From IMG/VR virus record IMGVR_UViG_3300033143_005101, positions 1 through 25,486 of that record: DNA of 25,486 nt, one strand, 5' to 3'. The stretch comes from a virus. Position 1 is the stretch's first letter. Each line of letters opens with the position of its first letter. The notes under the pieces are model-generated. The model was not told the origin of the DNA. It searched no databases and saw nothing but the letters and a program-made list of their open reading frames with translations. Position numbers and translations under genes: made by a program. Positions 1-10,500 of this stretch are shown here, piece by piece.

Positions 1-45
1 ATATGAAGAATTTCAGCTAGAAGAGGAGTTATTTCTAGTATAGTA

Positions 46-1119
46 TTATAGCCTTGGAAACTTTGATATTAAATTTGGTGTGCCTTTACCCATAGGTATT
101 GCATCACCAATTTTTCGTTGAAGATCACTATCAAATAATTTTCTAACTTCATCTGTTCCACGGCCAGCAAAGTATTTTAGAACACTAGCTTGGTTGCCAG
201 ATTTTATAGATTTATGTATAGATTGCAGTCGTTTAAATTTTGAACGAGCATCAAGTAATGCTCTGAGATGATCTGGTTTCGCTAGTGCTGGTTCTACTTG
301 TTCAAATGTTGCAGCCCACTGAGCATCTGTCATATCAGTAACATTTGAATTATCAATAACATTAATAGATGAACCAAATTTAATAGTGCTTCTAAAAAGT
401 GGTGATAAATCTTTAAATGTAAGTGTTACATTACAATGAGTTGGGTATCCATCAATATATGGTGCGTTCCAAGTTGGTTGTACTGAGGTTAGAGCACAGA
501 ATTCATATATAAGGAAATTGTTAGGTGATGTTTCTAGTCTCCATATATAAGGAAATTCATATTCAATAGTAGATGAATTTTTTATTGCAGGTGCTGAATA
601 CATCATTAAATCTTTTACAATATTGTTGACTTCTGTGATACTACTATTTCTAACTTTTCCGTATCCTCTTGCACCAGGTTCATCTACCACAACATTTTTT
701 GCTGAAGACAATAAAATAAATTCAAGAACTATCTCTCTTCTACCAGAATCCATATAACGTAAAGGAGTATCTACTTTAAATTTAGGAACATCCGTGCCTG
801 ATATTTTTCCAGCAGCACGAACTGCCGCATCAAAAGAACTTTCTATTGATGGGCCAACAGAATTGCTAGGATTATTTCCTTTAACAATATTTGATAAAGA
901 GTTTTTTAGAGCAGATACTTCGTTTTTTAGTTTTGCACCCGCTACTAGTTTTCCCATTAGTCTAGATTGGATTGAATCAAAACCTTCCCAAGTATGATTG
1001 ATATTTTCTTGTATAGTAGATGGTGCTAGAAAAGCAAATGTTGGTCTGTTCTCTCCACCAATAGATATTGAACCACCTCTACCCGCAGAATTTTGATTTT
1101 CTAATTTTAAGGGAACCAT
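46..1119 (-). CDS. 48: Baseplate tail-tube initiator, T4 gp48-like (main open part)
   Basis: This 357-residue frame resembles the T4 gp48/gp54 proteins that cap the baseplate and start tube polymerisation. The best-conserved part is around residues 205-250, where a tube-domain-like strand pattern ends in VTLTFKDLSPLFRSTI. T4 gp48 has a comparable C-terminal segment (364 residues in T4). The position directly downstream of the tape measure matches T4 order 29-48-54, which favours gp48 over gp54. The ATG at 1119 has no good ribosome site. The natural start is probably the ATG at 1274, which follows a GGGAG motif, but a 35-bp duplication separates it from this frame. Without the duplication the protein would be 397 residues. 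The family call rests on pattern and synteny, not alignment. Confidence 0.6.
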   Translation of the reverse strand: MVPLKLENQNSAGRGGSISIGGENRPTFAFLAPSTIQENINHTWEGFDSIQSRLMGKLVAGAKLKNEVSALKNSLSNIVKGNNPSNSVGPSIESSFDAAVRAAGKISGTDVPKFKVDTPLRYMDSGRREIVLEFILLSSAKNVVVDEPGARGYGKVRNSSITEVNNIVKDLMMYSAPAIKNSSTIEYEFPYIWRLETSPNNFLIYEFCALTSVQPTWNAPYIDGYPTHCNVTLTFKDLSPLFRSTIKFGSSINVIDNSNVTDMTDAQWAATFEQVEPALAKPDHLRALLDARSKFKRLQSIHKSIKSGNQASVLKYFAGRGTDEVRKLFDSDLQRKIGDAIPMGKGTPNLISKFPRL

Positions 1120-1274
1120 ATGTACCCATAAAGCATTTCTCCAATTTGCATACGGCTCAAAATTAGGATTTTTGACTATAGCATTTCCTTTGTATGTAAA
1201 ATCATCTGATGCTCCTTTTATATTTCTACTATATAATCATCTGATGCTCCTTTTATATTTCTACTATATGCCAT
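1120..1274 (-). pseudogene. Detached 5' end of the gp48-like gene
   Basis: An ATG at 1274 sits 16 bases after the tape measure stop codon and has a GGGAG ribosome site. Its frame reads MAYSRNIKGASDDYIVEI and then stops at 1218. If one copy of the 35-bp repeat at 1200-1269 is removed, the same start reads MAYSRNIKGASDDF, continues for 40 codons and joins the downstream gp48-like frame at its internal methionine (1119). The repeat length is not a multiple of three, so the duplication causes a frameshift. It may be a real mutation in part of the population or an assembly artefact. Confidence 0.75.
1200..1269. repeat. Perfect 35-bp tandem duplication
   Basis: Bases 1200-1234 and 1235-1269 are identical 35-mers beginning AATCATCTGATGCTCC. 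They lie in the first codons of the gp48-like gene and put it out of frame. Confidence 0.95.
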
Positions 1275-1287
1275 TAATTTCTCCCTT

Positions 1288-2889
1288 TTATTGTAATTGT
1301 GTCACTATTGATAATCCAGTATCAGTAACATTTGCTGGTATGTCATTTCTTCCACCACCACCACCACCAGCAGGTACAACTGCAGTATTATTTTGTCCTT
1401 TATTAGCATTTTTTTCAAGTGCCTTTATAAAATTCTTTTCAAGACTACTAAATGATTTTTGTAGTTTTTCATTTCCCTCACTTTCTTTAAAACCCTTTCC
1501 TTGTAGAACATCTTTTACAGAACTAGCAACTGCTGATCCTTTACTAATAACTGCATCACCAATTTTATTTTTCATATCACCAATTTTTTCACCAATTTTA
1601 AATCCACCTGTGAATAGTTTTTTGAGATTTTCCCATGTAAAGGTTTCCTTCATCCATGTATCTATACTAATAAAAAATTCTACTATTTTTTTTGGTATAT
1701 TAAGTATATAATTTTCAATATCTATACGGAATGTATCCAATTTTGATATCATATTATCTACACTAGTTTGTAAATTTTTTGGAAATTCTTTTATCCATGA
1801 TATTATACTATTAAATGTATCTGTTATCCATACTTTAGTTTCGGCAAAATATTTTTTCGGATCAGCAAACATTTCTATAACTTCTCCAATAATTTTATCT
1901 ATAATCCAATGGTACATATCCATCATTTTTTTACCAACATCAAAATCTATACCAAGCAAGCTAAGTACTTTGGTTGGTATCCATCCAAGTATTAATATTG
2001 GTAGTTCAAATATACTATCAAATATAGCTTTAAGTGCTGCCTTTGTTTTATCAACTTTTGTTCCTTCTGTGTTTGCCCATGCTTTAATTCCATCAATAAG
2101 TGAAAGTAAAATAATAAGAGGCCAACCAAACCATTTGAATCCTAATCTTAAGCCTTGAATTAGCTTACCTAGTATTGGCATTTGTTTCATTACATTAATC
2201 AATCTTCTAAATGGACCAGATATTGATCTTATAAATAAACCAATTCTACTAAAAAATCTTCCTACTATTGGTATATGTTTTAATATTTTACCAATAACTT
2301 TAAAAGGTGCTCCGAACATTTTTGTCATAAATAATAGTGGCTTTCCAACTATACCAAGTAAGGCACCGATTGCTAAACCTAATGTTACAGCTAATAAACC
2401 AAAAAGACCAACAACGGTTCTTTTAATTTTTCCATCTTCTCTAGCTTCTTTCTTTTCACCTCTTTTGAAAATACTAAAAATACCAGCCATAATTTTTTGT
2501 TGAATTCCAGTACTTACAAATAATTTTGTCCATATACCTTTCATAGAATTAAGTAAGTTAGCAAAAGTATCCTTTATAAAATCATATGCTTCAGCAACTG
2601 GACCAAGTATTTCTTTTATATGAGTTGTGATGTTACTAACTATTTTCTGAAAATATCCTTTTAGATCACCCATAAAACCACCAATTTTTTTAAATATACC
2701 TGTAACATTTCCGAAGACTTTCATAAAACCTTTTCTTCCTTTTTTGGCTTCATCTTTATTCTCTTTTATTTCTTCAACAATATCTTCAGCTTTATCATCA
2801 ATATCATTAAGAGTTTCCTGGTCTTTATCAACAAGTTCTCGTACTAGTCTTTGTATATTTTTGTCTATGCTTTCTAATGGTGTTGGCAT
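1288..2889 (-). CDS. Tail tape measure protein (T4 gp29 role)
   Basis: This 533-residue protein is probably the ruler that sets tail length inside the tube. The start is the ATG at 2889, preceded by GAGG at suitable spacing, rather than the GTG in the same frame at 2916. Residues 1-60 are charged and look coiled-coil. Long amphipathic helices follow, with hydrophobic stretches at about 158-190 and 254-264 and Trp/Phe/Ile-rich helices to about residue 430. The C-terminus is glycine-rich. Hydrophobic patches in a helical protein are typical of tape measures. Length is close to T4 gp29 (590). It lies between the gp26/51-family gene and the gp48-like gene, where T4 has gene 29. No specific gp29 motif was recognised, so the call relies on composition and position. 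Confidence 0.7.
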   Translation of the reverse strand: MPTPLESIDKNIQRLVRELVDKDQETLNDIDDKAEDIVEEIKENKDEAKKGRKGFMKVFGNVTGIFKKIGGFMGDLKGYFQKIVSNITTHIKEILGPVAEAYDFIKDTFANLLNSMKGIWTKLFVSTGIQQKIMAGIFSIFKRGEKKEAREDGKIKRTVVGLFGLLAVTLGLAIGALLGIVGKPLLFMTKMFGAPFKVIGKILKHIPIVGRFFSRIGLFIRSISGPFRRLINVMKQMPILGKLIQGLRLGFKWFGWPLIILLSLIDGIKAWANTEGTKVDKTKAALKAIFDSIFELPILILGWIPTKVLSLLGIDFDVGKKMMDMYHWIIDKIIGEVIEMFADPKKYFAETKVWITDTFNSIISWIKEFPKNLQTSVDNMISKLDTFRIDIENYILNIPKKIVEFFISIDTWMKETFTWENLKKLFTGGFKIGEKIGDMKNKIGDAVISKGSAVASSVKDVLQGKGFKESEGNEKLQKSFSSLEKNFIKALEKNANKGQNNTAVVPAGGGGGGRNDIPANVTDTGLSIVTQLQ

Positions 2890-2899
2890 ATTTTCCTCT

Positions 2900-2922
2900 A
2901 AAATAAAAAATCCCACAGGATT
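2900..2922 (-). terminator. Weak terminator-like hairpin before the tape measure gene
   Basis: On the minus strand AATCC-TGTG-GGATT is followed by TTTTATTTT. The stem has only 5 bp and the tape measure ribosome site follows at once, so it may equally be an mRNA structure or chance. Confidence 0.2.
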
Positions 2923-2950
2923 ATAAAGTCCTTGAGATTCTTAATATCCT

Positions 2951-2968
2951 TTAACTATAGTTAGTTAA
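2951..2968. other. Inverted repeat (7-bp stem, 4-base loop)
   Basis: TTAACTA (2951-2957) and TAGTTAA (2962-2968) are exact reverse complements. The hairpin lies 10 bases past the stop codon of the frameshift extension, between it and the tape measure gene. It has no U-run, so it is not a clear terminator. It might protect the mRNA or pause ribosomes; the function is unknown. Confidence 0.45.
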
Positions 2969-2977
2969 GCGAGACTT

Positions 2978-3171
2978 TTATTTATTTTCAGTTTTTTGGT
3001 ATTGTTTTGCTTCTTCTTCTAGATGTTTTATAAGTAACGATACATAAGCTTCTCTTTCAAAATCAGCCATATTTTGTGAATCACTAATTGAAATATTTGC
3101 TTGATGTGATAAATGAAATTGATCTTCAATTATACCATGTAATCCCTTACCTGCACTATATAAAAGAATTA
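2978..3171 (-). CDS. -1 frameshift extension of the gp26/51-family protein (64 residues)
   Basis: This frame is open from the slippery site to TAA at 2980-2978 and has no convincing start. Its only ATG would give about 30 residues and lacks a ribosome site. A -1 shift on the heptamer at 3178-3172 joins it to the 259-residue upstream protein and gives 323 residues. The extension is mixed, with a helical charged end (EAYVSLLIKHLEEEAKQYQK). Position just before the tape measure gene matches the T part of lambda GT. A sequencing error in the nine-base homopolymer would produce the same picture, so frame continuity without slippage remains possible. Confidence 0.65.
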
Positions 3172-3948
3172 TAAAAAAAAATTACCCATAGGTATATCTG
3201 TTTCTTCTGTATAATCACATTTATCATTTTTACAAGATGTTTTCACAACCATATTTATACCAAAGTCATTATCATCATACCAATTTTTGATTTTTTCAAA
3301 TCCAGAAGTTGGTGTATTATCAACTAGATATATTCTACTCTGTATATCAGTATTTTCTTCAATACCATCTGGTGTTGCTATTGCTTCAATACCAGCTGCG
3401 AATAATCCAGTTTGTATACCTGAATTTATCTGAGTTTCAGTTCTATCTTCAATATCAAGAAATTGTGATATTAATTTAAAGTCTTTTCTTTTTATATGTC
3501 TTAGTGTCACACTAATATCATCTGTTAATGATACAGAATTATCAAATTCTTCTGGTATTTTTTTAACTTCTAAGTCATTTAAATCTAAACTATTTATTGA
3601 CTGAGAATTACACTTAGGACACTTAAAGGTAAATTCATATTGTTCACCTTTTGTTTTTTTTCTTATCTCTATTAATAGAAAAAATCTATCTTGTAAATAT
3701 AATTCATCAATATCAAAGTCTTCACTAATAACACAGGATGTTATTAGTTGATCCATCGCTTCTTCTTGGACTATTATACTTTTTTCATTTTCATAAACTA
3801 ACAGTTTTTTAAGTTGTCCTGTTGTAAGTGGTTTGAACTTTACAACTTGACCGGACCCAGGCAATGTAGTTTCAAATTCATAAATATTTAAATATTTTGT
3901 GAACGCTGGATTTTTCACAAATTTTGAGCTATCTTGTTTTGTATCCAC
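3169..3948 (-). CDS. T4 gp26/gp51-family baseplate or tail-assembly protein
   Basis: This 259-residue protein resembles the T4_baseplate family (T4 gp26, 208 residues, and gp51, 249 residues), which act in baseplate hub assembly. Visible marks are the N-terminal beta segment ending FKPLTTGQLKKLL (residues 38-50) and a helical middle. Two cysteine pairs, C110-x2-C113 and C239-x4-C244, suggest a zinc-binding unit. The start is GTG at 3948, preceded by AAGGAG. The gene follows the tail tube and precedes the tape measure. In lambda and many long-tailed phages that slot encodes the frameshifted tail chaperones G/GT. The last codons TTT-TTA form a slippery heptamer, so this frame is probably the short product of a two-product gene. 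Confidence 0.75.
   Translation of the reverse strand: MDTKQDSSKFVKNPAFTKYLNIYEFETTLPGSGQVVKFKPLTTGQLKKLLVYENEKSIIVQEEAMDQLITSCVISEDFDIDELYLQDRFFLLIEIRKKTKGEQYEFTFKCPKCNSQSINSLDLNDLEVKKIPEEFDNSVSLTDDISVTLRHIKRKDFKLISQFLDIEDRTETQINSGIQTGLFAAGIEAIATPDGIEENTDIQSRIYLVDNTPTSGFEKIKNWYDDNDFGINMVVKTSCKNDKCDYTEETDIPMGNFFL
3172..3178 (-). promoter_or_regulatory. Programmed -1 frameshift site, U UUU UUA
   Basis: The minus strand reads AAT TTT TTT TTA TAA in the coding frame. T-TTT-TTA fits the X-XXY-YYZ rule exactly, with P and A codons TTT and TTA, and the 0-frame stop follows immediately. U UUU UUA is the heptamer used by HIV-1. After slippage the next codon is ATA at 3172-3170, which opens into 64 codons. 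A small GTAA-GGGA-TTAC stem-loop lies downstream, but no strong stimulatory structure is obvious. Confidence 0.65.
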
Positions 3949-3976
3949 TATTTTTATTTCTCCTTTACATTTTTAT

Positions 3977-4513
3977 TTAGAATATGTTACCACCCGTTGC
4001 TTCAAAGGATAGTTCATGATATGAATATGTCCATGTTACATCAAATGTTGCTATTTCAGCAGTTCCATAATCTAATGTTATTTGTCCTACTTCTTTTGGC
4101 CATGCATGAATTAGTTTAGCCTCTAATATTACAATACCATTATGGCCAAGCATTTGTAGAATTTGGTCAGCTTGATAGTCACTATGTAATCCATATTCAT
4201 TAGATCGCGGATCATGTGCTTTATTTGACCATTCTTCAAATAACATACGAATTTTAGCGTTGTAATCAACATTAAAAGTTATTGTTATATCAGAATAAGT
4301 GTGCTTACCAGCTAATTTATAGTCCATACCTTGCCATGGTACAACAATTTCATCAAGTGTTGTGCTTGGAAATTGAGTAGTTTTAACTAGATACATGGCT
4401 TGATCTGGTGTCATTTCAGCAACACCAGGTGGAAACTGAGGTTTAAAGTAAAATAAATTACTTTTAGCTCCGTCACCAAAGTTTGCTTTGAAATCATTAA
4501 TTGAGAATGCCAA
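3977..4513 (-). CDS. 19: Tail tube protein, T4 gp19-like
   Basis: This 178-residue protein is close in length to T4 gp19 (163), which stacks as hexameric rings to form the inner tail tube. The pattern fits the family: an N-terminal SNLFYF strand, FPSTTLDEIVVPWQGMDYKLAG around residues 48-69, the strand DITITFNVDYNAKIR near 74-88, and a C-terminal beta segment with FDVTWTYSYHEL. The start is TTG at 4513 with AAGGAG nine bases upstream. The in-frame upstream codons contain a stop, so no longer form exists. It is the first gene of the tail block and has an exact late promoter octamer upstream, which suits a very abundant structural protein. Confidence 0.85.
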   Translation of the reverse strand: MAFSINDFKANFGDGAKSNLFYFKPQFPPGVAEMTPDQAMYLVKTTQFPSTTLDEIVVPWQGMDYKLAGKHTYSDITITFNVDYNAKIRMLFEEWSNKAHDPRSNEYGLHSDYQADQILQMLGHNGIVILEAKLIHAWPKEVGQITLDYGTAEIATFDVTWTYSYHELSFEATGGNIF

Positions 4514-4535
4514 TTGTCAATACTCCTTGTTTGTT

Positions 4536-4553
4536 TTATACCATGTGGTATAA
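4536..4553. other. Near-perfect palindrome in the tail tube leader
   Basis: TTATACCA-TG-TGGTATAA has 8-bp arms, extendable by one A-T pair. It lies between the late promoter octamer and the tail tube ribosome site. It could be an operator or an mRNA leader hairpin. On the minus strand no U-run follows, so it is not a normal terminator for the genes read here. Confidence 0.5.
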
Positions 4554-4578
4554 ATGTTTATTTTTTATTTACTATATC

Positions 4579-4586
4579 TATTTATA
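4579..4586 (-). promoter_or_regulatory. T4-type late promoter octamer TATAAATA
   Basis: An exact TATAAATA on the minus strand lies in the 86-base gap between the 2535-aa gene and the tail tube start, about 65 bases upstream of that start. This is the -10 element of T4 late promoters. The octamer also occurs by chance inside AT-rich genes here, so the intergenic position is the main support. Confidence 0.6.
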
Positions 4587-4599
4587 TAACTTAATTTTT

Positions 4600-7500
4600 T
4601 TATGGATAATTTATTCCACCACTTAAATTTCCGCCTCTAATTGGGTGTAATATATCATGTATATATGCGCCAATCTCCCAATCTCCCAATCCATGAAGAT
4701 TTTGATCAGATAATGATGAAATGATTGGTGGCAATTCGGTTTTTTTATCAAAAGTTATTCTATAAATGGAACCCAAATCACTTAAACCACTATTAACTGC
4801 TGGAGAATCTGATTGTAGATAATATTTTTCATTAAAAATTGATTCTATTGTAATATCATCATTGTTACCTAATTTCGGGTTCTCCATTACAGAACCAACT
4901 TCAGTACTAAATTCTGATTTCATTTCATCTAAAGTAAACGAATCATCCTTGCTAGCGAAATAAAAATTAGGAGTTAAAATAGATTCACCATACATTATAT
5001 ATTCTTCATTAATTATCATTATATCTTTATCTATTGATAATTGAGTAGCACTATCTATAGCTGTTACTAAGGCATATGTGTTGTCTGTTGTGTTTTTAAT
5101 AGTATCACCAATATCAACATTGTTTAAAAAGGTAGTACTTGTATCTATTAGTTTATATGATCCTGTTCCGGTAGCTGATCCGGCTTGTGGTATAAAATTC
5201 CAATAATAAACATTACTAGCAAGATCCACATTTTCATTAGGATCACCATAACCACTTGTGTCTTCAAACCTCATTAACTTCTGACTACTATGATTAAGAC
5301 TGGCAACGATATTATTTTTAAACACTACACTATTTCCTTCAAATTCGCCTTCAATAACCAAACCAGCTGCTAAACAAAACATACTATTCCATGTATCTAT
5401 AAATGTATTGTTTATTATATTAATATTATCACTTTTATTATTTATAAGTATACCAGCATTGGTATCACCAGCACAGATATTTCCAAATATATAAATATTT
5501 TCTGTTGGTTTTGCCCCTAAATTATCAATTCTTAAACATCCTGATGTCGATTGTGGTGATGCTGAGTTGTGTCTACCAACATCTTTAAAGTAGTTATTTT
5601 TTATTACAATATCTTTTGCGGATTTAGCAAGTCTTATACCAACCATATTAGTGTCGGTGCAATAATTTTGAGATAATAAAACATTTTCTGCTGTTATATC
5701 AAAACAATCACTATCTTCAGATCCGCCAGTTCCAGAATTATTTAAAAATTCCCAACCAATAGCAACATTTGCTATTACAGTGTATTCATGTGTTGTTGCT
5801 GTTGGTGTACCAACGGCTGGTGAAAATGTAAATGTTTTACTAGTTGAATTCCAACCAGTAACAAGAACAATATCATTTTCATTTGGATCACCAGCGCCAT
5901 TAAATAATATTTCATGGCCTACAAAATCATCATCATCAAATCCATTCCATTGGATACCAGTATCAATTAATGTAGTTGTTGTTCCATTAGAAGTTGGTGT
6001 ATATGTAAAGTTATCATCATCTTGGCTAACCAAAAAAACATCTGTACCTGATGTGGTTACTGCTGTATTGTTAAAAACAGATACATTTCTAATTTGTTCT
6101 GTTAAAGGAAATCCTGTTAAAGCTCTAAATTCCATAGGTATAAGTTCTGTATTCCATGTGCTGTTACTAATAGTAACACCATTTACTCCTTCAATTAAAA
6201 TACCGCCAGCACCAGTATTATCACAATCAATCATATTATATATATGATTAATTCCGTTATATGATAAGCTATAAATACATCCATAAGTATCATTGCTTCC
6301 AGTTATATTGAGCCATAATGCTTGAATAGTTAAATTACTCAAGGATGCTGTTATATTTAAAATTAAATTAGCATCACTTTCTGTAAATTTAGGACGAGTA
6401 CCACATGCGGCTAGTGTTACAGAATCAGTTACTTCTGTTTCAACACTACCATCCATATAATATGCACCAATAGTTAAATTATTAACATTTGGATGAATTG
6501 TATCATCTGTCCATTCGTCTCCACATTTAAATAAAACTTTACTACCAGCACTCCATGCTGCTTCAGCTTCGTCTATTGTTCCAAATGCAGAGGAATCAGA
6601 TGATCCATCACCAGTTCCACCACTTTTTATATAATAAAGTGGTGTATATGCTAATATTGAAAATGATATTGAAGTTGATGTTTGGTTTTCATTACTATCA
6701 CCATCTATACATCTAGTATAATAAGTATAAGAATCAGCACATGCTAAACTACTTATTAATTGTGAATGACTAGTTGATCCAGTAGTTGAAAAAGTGTTAC
6801 CCATTAAAGTATATGTTGTATCACTTGTGTCATATTTACAAGTCGCATTTTCATTAGTTGTAATTGAAATTGTTATATTTCTAGGATCTGTAGTACAGAC
6901 TTGTGCACCAGTTGGTAGTGGGTTTGAAACAACTGGTGATGTGTCTTCTACATCAGTAAATGCATGAACCCATTCTTCAAAGTTAGTGTATCCATCATTG
7001 TTATCATCGTCATTTGAGCTTGATGGTATATCACTATGAGTTATCGGTGTTCCATCATCAGGTAGGTTATCCCAACCAACAGAATCATTTCTTGTACAGT
7101 CCCAATCATTTGAACCAAGACAACATCCAATAGGATCATCAATACCCTCACAATCAGATTCAGCAAATGAAATGGTATCTATTATTGAACCACCAGTTTC
7201 ATTATTAATATATTCTATAACTCTACTATCTTCTATATCACGATCCCAAGGTCTTGATCCAACACCTAGTATTTTATCAGTGCTTATTAGGTTTGATTTT
7301 AGTGTATCAAGATCTGTTATAACAACATCATTCCATTCTGCCAAATTATAAGCGGCAATGACGCTCGTTTCAATAATTCGATCTCTTGCGCATTCCCATT
7401 CACTCTGTAAATTAATTGTATGGCTATCATTTGTATCACAGGCATCATTTTCCCAATCATCCCAAAATCTAGCACCCTCATGATTAGTCCAACTTCCCCA

Positions 7501-10500
7501 ATCAGACGAACTTGATTGCGTAAAATCATTTTCAGTACCGGAATTATCAATTTTGTTTCCAATAGCATAGACTTTAGTATCTATATCCAATGATTTTTTA
7601 ATTGACATAAATTCTAATCTTTCATAATTTAAGATTAGATTATATGTTAGATTTAATTCTACTTCTCTATTAGAATCTACGACAGATATTTCTGTAAAAT
7701 TACCACCACCACCATAATGTATATTATTAGATACAAAACCATGAGCATCTTGCCATAATGGATTTCTATCATTTGATAAAGCGGTTATATTTTTAGCATA
7801 AAAGCATGTATCAGCACCATCACTAGGTGATCCACGATTGAATGATATTCCTTTTGAATGCCCGTCCCACGGATCACCAATTGTTTTTGAATGTATTGAT
7901 TCATCCAAACCTTCATAGGATAAAACATTTGTAACTGTTGTATTTGAAATATCAACACCCTCAGCTTCATAAGCCATAAGTCCATTTACATCAACCCCCC
8001 ATGATAGAGATAAATGATCAAAAACAATATCTGATAGATCTCCAGATAATGTTGATGCACTACTTGTTACACATCTTCTATAATCTGGTGTTTCTCCATC
8101 TTCAGCATCGCCAACTCTTATTCGTAAATGTCTTACTAGAACATTTGATGATCTATTTGTTATCATAATATTACGAAGTGTAATACCAGGAGATGGTGCT
8201 GTTTCTCCCCAAATCATTGTATAATCATTGTCAATATAATAAACATATGGAGATGAAGTTGTATGAATAGTACCGGATACTTCAAATATAATATGCTTTC
8301 CTTTTTCAAGCGAACCTGCGTCGATTGAATCATAATCAATACAATCTCTAAGTGTTCCGACTCTTACATCTTCACCATTTCTTGTACTTGCAGTTGTGCC
8401 TGTTCCAGTTGTTGCAAGACTATTAACTATACAAATAATTGGATCATCTAAACTTGGAGAATTTTTTATTGACCAATCAGTACCGAAACCAACAGCACCT
8501 GGAAATACTTTTTTATCAGTTTCATGTAACCATTCTTCAATATTTGTATACCCATCTGCATCATCATCATCGTAGGGATTGGCTGGAATATTAAGAGTTA
8601 CTGGACCAGATTCTGTAATAATGGGAAGATCTGATATTTCTGGACTTGTATTTCTAAATATACTGGTTCTATTAATGATATCATTTATAACACCAGCGGT
8701 TACGGTATCTCTGTTTGTTGGATATGCGCCAGCACCTGTAGCGTTTGTTGCTAGTAAATAATTTTCAACAAGTGATGAACTCATATGAGTAAAACCAGGT
8801 GGTACTGTACCTGCTGGTGATGTTATTACTTTTAAGTCAGATATTGGTGGGGTGCCGCTTTCAGCATGTTGTTGGACTTCAACTACATCCCAGTCAGAAG
8901 CATCAGATTGTATATGCCATTCTGAATCTTCATAATCTTGTGATCTGTTATCATAAAAGTAAAAATCAGAACCTGAATAATCTGGTGTTCCATCACAAGT
9001 TCCTGTATGTGTCCAAGAACTACATTCTACTCCACCTTCTAATACTGTATTATATGCTTTCATCGTTCCTATTTTTTCTGTTGAACCAGATGAAACTGAA
9101 CCACCAATAGCTACATTACCTTGATAATGAGATTGAAAATATCCAGAAGCAGATCCAGTTTCAGTATGAAATGCATACCATTTAGCATTATATGCTAAAC
9201 TATTTGAAACATGATAGTATAGAGATCCCTCAAATAAAGGCATACGATATGTATTATGAGCTTCTATATTATTGAAATAACTTATATGATGTGGCCCATC
9301 AGGATTTCTACTATAAAAAGCATATCCTTTTGTTTCAGTATCCATATCACATTCAATAGCTACTTCACCTTCATCAGCCTCCACACCTACCATAAAAATA
9401 CTATTTGCAACTGTAGCATAACCATCATCCCATGTTGTATCATAATCAGACATAATTGTTCTAATACCTGATAAATTCCAAGCTAATGTGGCGTGATCCA
9501 ATACAATATGTGTTAAAGCACTAGTTGGATCTTTATCTCTATCACTAATTTGAAATGAGTTTCTTTCATTTATACTATTACCAACACCACACTCACCATC
9601 CCAAGCACCATTGAATTCTCTAATATCTCTCATATATAAATGACTAAGATCTTGACCATCGGCGTCAAATGCATCAAATCTAACTCCAGTTATAAGTACA
9701 CCATCTGATGGTGCACCGGGTGGGTCCATGTCCCATATTGTCCAATCACATTTATCTACACTCCATGTCCAATCTGTTCCATTATCAGCATTAACAATTA
9801 TACCAGATACGGCATTAAGAATATATTTACCACTTTTACCATTATCCAATCCTATACAATATTTTAATGTTCCTTTGTATACCGGTACATTATTTGGGCC
9901 ATAGCTATTATCAGTAGCACCACTAGAAACATCACTTAAATCATTTACTATACAAATAATTGGATTACTGCCACCTGGTGCGTCTTGCATACTCCAATTC
10001 GTTCCCCATCCATAAAGACCAGGCCATATTTGATTTGTATTTGGATTTTCTACATATGTTCCATGTATCCATTCTTCTAAATTTGTATAACCATCAGAAT
10101 CATCATCGTTCCACATATTTTCTGGTAAATCTAAAGGAGATGAGGAACCAGTGGTTATTGTTGGATAATCACTATCAGTAACCGTATTTCTAAGACCCTT
10201 AACAGAAACTCTATTTTCTAAATCATCCAAGACTCGTTGTGTTTCACTATCTCTGTTATCAATATATGCCCCGACATTATTTAGTATTGAAGATTCTATG
10301 GTAGAAAAAGATGTCATTGGAGAATATCCAGAAGGTAGGGCATCTGTAGGTGATTCTGTGTGTGCAACTGCACTTTCGGTTATATCATACCTAGTGTCAA
10401 CAATATCATCTGTGCCATCCCACCAATCATAAGGATTTGGTAAATCAGCTTGATCTCTTGTTAAACTTAATCTGTATGAATCTCCATTAGATACAGCAAT

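Noticed and set aside
2890-2916. GTG start at 2916 for the tape measure protein
   Set aside because: The extra nine codons overlap a hairpin/T-run and lack a ribosome site; the ATG at 2889 has GAGG upstream.
3000-3086. Independent small gene starting at the ATG of MADFEREAYVSLL
   Set aside because: It has no ribosome site, and the same frame is open back to the slippery heptamer, which explains it better as a frameshift extension.
3252-3259. TATAAATA octamer on the minus strand inside the gp26/51-family gene
   Set aside because: It lies mid-gene with no start nearby; AT-rich DNA gives such octamers by chance several times in this window.
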